Position numbers and translations under genes: made by a program
In this document: one piece after another, positions 62,337 to 64,000 of the stretch
Layout: every line of letters begins with the position of its first letter
Position numbering within the stretch: position 1 is the stretch's first letter
Source of the DNA: SHWC01 sp050173345
GTDB taxonomy: Bacteria > Pseudomonadota > Alphaproteobacteria > UBA828
Assembly: GCA_050173345.1 (NCBI GenBank)
Contig: JBFXKW010000004.1
Span: forward strand, 1-64,000
DNA length: 64,000 nucleotides
Direction of reading: 5' to 3'
Notes under the pieces: model-generated
Told to the model about the DNA's origin: nothing
The model's database searches: none
The model's input: only the letters and a program-made list of their open reading frames with translations

Positions 62337-63463
62337 TGATGCTCGCGCGCCAGGCCGACCGCAGCCTGCTCGGCCGCTGGTGGTGGTCGATCGACCGCTG
62401 GACCCTGATCGCGCTCGCTTTGCTCGCCGCGATCGGTGCCATCCTGACCATGGCGGCCGGGCCGGCGGCCGCGCAGCGCGTGGGCTTGAGCCCGCTGCAC
62501 TTCGTGCGGCACCAGTTCATGTTCCTGGTGCCGGCGCTCTTCGTGCTGTTCGGCGTCTCGCTGCTGAGCCCGAAGAGCATCCGGCGGATCGGCGTCCTCG
62601 GCTTCCTGATCGGCCTCGGGCTGGTCGGCCTCACCGTGCTGCTCGGCAACGACGTCAAGGGCTCGAGCCGCTGGATCAGCCTCGCGGGCGTGACCATCCA
62701 GCCCTCCGAGTTCGTCAAGCCCTGCCTCGCGGTGACCGCCGCCTGGGTGCTCTCGCTCGCCCGCGAGAAGCCGGAGGTGCCCGGCCGCCTGATCGCCGCC
62801 GTGCTCTATGTCGGGGTCTGCGGCCTGCTCCTGCTGCAGCCGGATTTCGGCATGGCGGTCGTGGTCGCGGCGATCGGCTTCGTGCAGTTCTTCCTGGCCG
62901 GCCTGCCGCTGATCTGGGTGCTGGTCGCGGTCGCCTTCGTGATCGGCGGCGGCTTCGGCGCCTATACGCTGCTGCCTCATGTCGCGGCGCGCATCGACGG
63001 CCATTTCGACCCGGCGAACAGCGACACCTACCAGGTCGACATCTCGATGCGCGCCTTGCAGAGCGGCGGGCTGTTCGGCCGCGGCCCGGGCGAGGGCTCG
63101 GTCAAGAACCTGCTGCCCGATTCGCATACCGATTTCGTGTTCGCGGTCGCCGGCGAAGAGCTCGGCCTGCTCGCCTGCCTCGGCATCGTCGGGCTGTTCG
63201 GCTTCGTCGTGCTGCGCGGCTTCTCGCGCGCCTTCAAGGATACCAGCCTGTTCGTGATGCTCGCGGTGTCCGGCCTGCTCACCCAGTTCGGCCTGCAGGC
63301 GCTGATCAATATGGGCGTGACCATGCGCCTGCTGCCGGCCAAGGGCATGACCTTGCCGCTGATCTCCTATGGCGGCTCTTCACTCATTGCAACGGCGCTC
63401 GCCATGGGCATGGTGCTGGCGCTGACGCGCGAGCGCCCCGCGGCGTGGAAGGGGCTCGCATGA
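62333..63463 (+). CDS. ftsW: FtsW septal peptidoglycan polymerase
   Basis: SEDS glycosyltransferase, 376 residues, about ten helices. Conserved GSSRWISLAGVTIQPSEFVK, and LPLISYGGSSL. Acts with FtsI. Start choice among GTG 62333, ATG 62336 and ATG 62339 is open; all keep the fold. Confidence 0.95.
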   Translation: MMMLARQADRSLLGRWWWSIDRWTLIALALLAAIGAILTMAAGPAAAQRVGLSPLHFVRHQFMFLVPALFVLFGVSLLSPKSIRRIGVLGFLIGLGLVGLTVLLGNDVKGSSRWISLAGVTIQPSEFVKPCLAVTAAWVLSLAREKPEVPGRLIAAVLYVGVCGLLLLQPDFGMAVVVAAIGFVQFFLAGLPLIWVLVAVAFVIGGGFGAYTLLPHVAARIDGHFDPANSDTYQVDISMRALQSGGLFGRGPGEGSVKNLLPDSHTDFVFAVAGEELGLLACLGIVGLFGFVVLRGFSRAFKDTSLFVMLAVSGLLTQFGLQALINMGVTMRLLPAKGMTLPLISYGGSSLIATALAMGMVLALTRERPAAWKGLA

Positions 63464-64000
63464 GCGGCGCGCGGGAAGCAGGCTTGATCGCGCTCGCGGC
63501 CGGCGGCACCGGCGGCCACGTCTTCCCGGCGCAGGCGCTCGCCGCGACGCTCGATGCACGCGGCCATAGGCTCGCGCTGCTCACCGATGCGCGCGGGCAC
63601 CGTTACGGTGGCGTGCTCGACCGCATCGAGAGCCACCCGATCCGCTCGGCTTCTCCTTCGGCGCGGGGGGTCGCCGCGAAGCTCGGCGCGCTCTTCCGCC
63701 TCATGATCGGCACGCGCGAGGCGAAGCGTTTGCTCGCCAGGCTCAAGCCCGGCGCGGTGGTCGGCTTCGGCGGCTATGCCTCGGTGCCACCGGTGCTCGC
63801 CGCCTGCCGGCTCGGCATCCCGACCGTGATCCACGAGCAGAACGCCGTGCTCGGCCGCGCCAACCGCCTGCTCGCCCGCCGGGTCGACCGGCTGGCGACC
63901 TCGTTCCCGACCACGCTCCGCGTGCCGGCGCGCGCGAAGGGCCGCATCGTCTGCACCGGCAACCCGGTGCGCCCGCCGATCGCCGAGGTCGGCGGGACGC
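63460..64000 (+). CDS. murG: MurG N-acetylglucosaminyltransferase, 5' part
   Basis: First 180 residues; cut by the window end. Gly-rich loop AAGGTGGHVFPAQAL, GFGGYASVPPVLAA and HEQNAVLGRANR. It makes lipid II from lipid I at the inner membrane surface. ATGA overlap with ftsW. Confidence 0.95.
   Translation, partial: MSGAREAGLIALAAGGTGGHVFPAQALAATLDARGHRLALLTDARGHRYGGVLDRIESHPIRSASPSARGVAAKLGALFRLMIGTREAKRLLARLKPGAVVGFGGYASVPPVLAACRLGIPTVIHEQNAVLGRANRLLARRVDRLATSFPTTLRVPARAKGRIVCTGNPVRPPIAEVGGT

Overview
High-GC chromosomal DNA from an alphaproteobacterium, probably of the Hyphomicrobiales (Rhizobiales). The inference rests on GC-rich third codon positions that open long false antisense frames, hflK-hflC divergent from an Mrp/ApbC carrier, a class A RNase P RNA just before mraZ and the division/cell-wall (dcw) cluster, an alphaproteobacterial-type SOS box (GTTC-N7-GTTC), and two copies of the intergenic palindrome with CTTGA/TCAAG loops that is common in this group.

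Layout. 1-107: edge of an IS5-family-like insertion sequence. 124-6965: hflC-hflK, mrp, an NAD(P)-dependent dehydrogenase, a single-domain response regulator, a DUF3574 protein and a 2OG-Fe(II) oxygenase. 7368-15722: a transport and catabolic block (CUT2-type permease, periplasmic binding protein, a fused ATPase-permease, a flavoprotein, a SnoaL-like protein and a frameshifted Tat-dependent aldo/keto reductase). 15891-26818: mixed metabolism (DUF6064, RidA, fumarase C, lipoprotein, REC-EAL protein, SDR, DUF6134 plus TAXI binding protein, outer-membrane barrel, enoyl-CoA hydratase, hydrolase, carboxymuconolactone decarboxylase-like protein). 26836-34774: molybdenum hydroxylase large subunit, urease (ureAB fusion and ureC), then a substrate-binding protein and one LivM-type permease, with two GntR-type operator candidates. 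34810-41696: mlaC, mlaA, a fused 5-oxoprolinase/hydantoinase and a degenerate EAL-like protein.

41769-47081 is the most unusual part: a lower-GC island holding a zinc-ribbon miniprotein gene and a single-chain nuclease-methyltransferase-specificity gene. That gene is cut in SAM-binding motif I by a 2418-bp IS1595-family transposon. The transposon has 24-bp imperfect inverted repeats and an 8-bp target duplication (GCAACAAG), and carries extra genes, one encoding a protein with an HEPN-type RNxxxH motif. Removing the element and one target copy restores an open 903-residue frame.

47269-64000: an EF-G-like GTPase lacking the usual catalytic histidine, a TerB-DnaJ (DjlA-like) protein, two EamA exporters, an amidase, rnpB and the dcw cluster mraZ-rsmH-ftsL-ftsI-murE-murF-mraY-murD-ftsW-murG (the last cut by the window end). 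The dcw genes overlap almost throughout, so they are probably one transcription unit. The sequence ahead of it carries a perfect GTTC-N7-GTTC LexA box and three MraZ-type boxes at 10-bp spacing, suggesting control by DNA damage and by its own first product. No tRNA gene, CRISPR array or prophage module was recognised.
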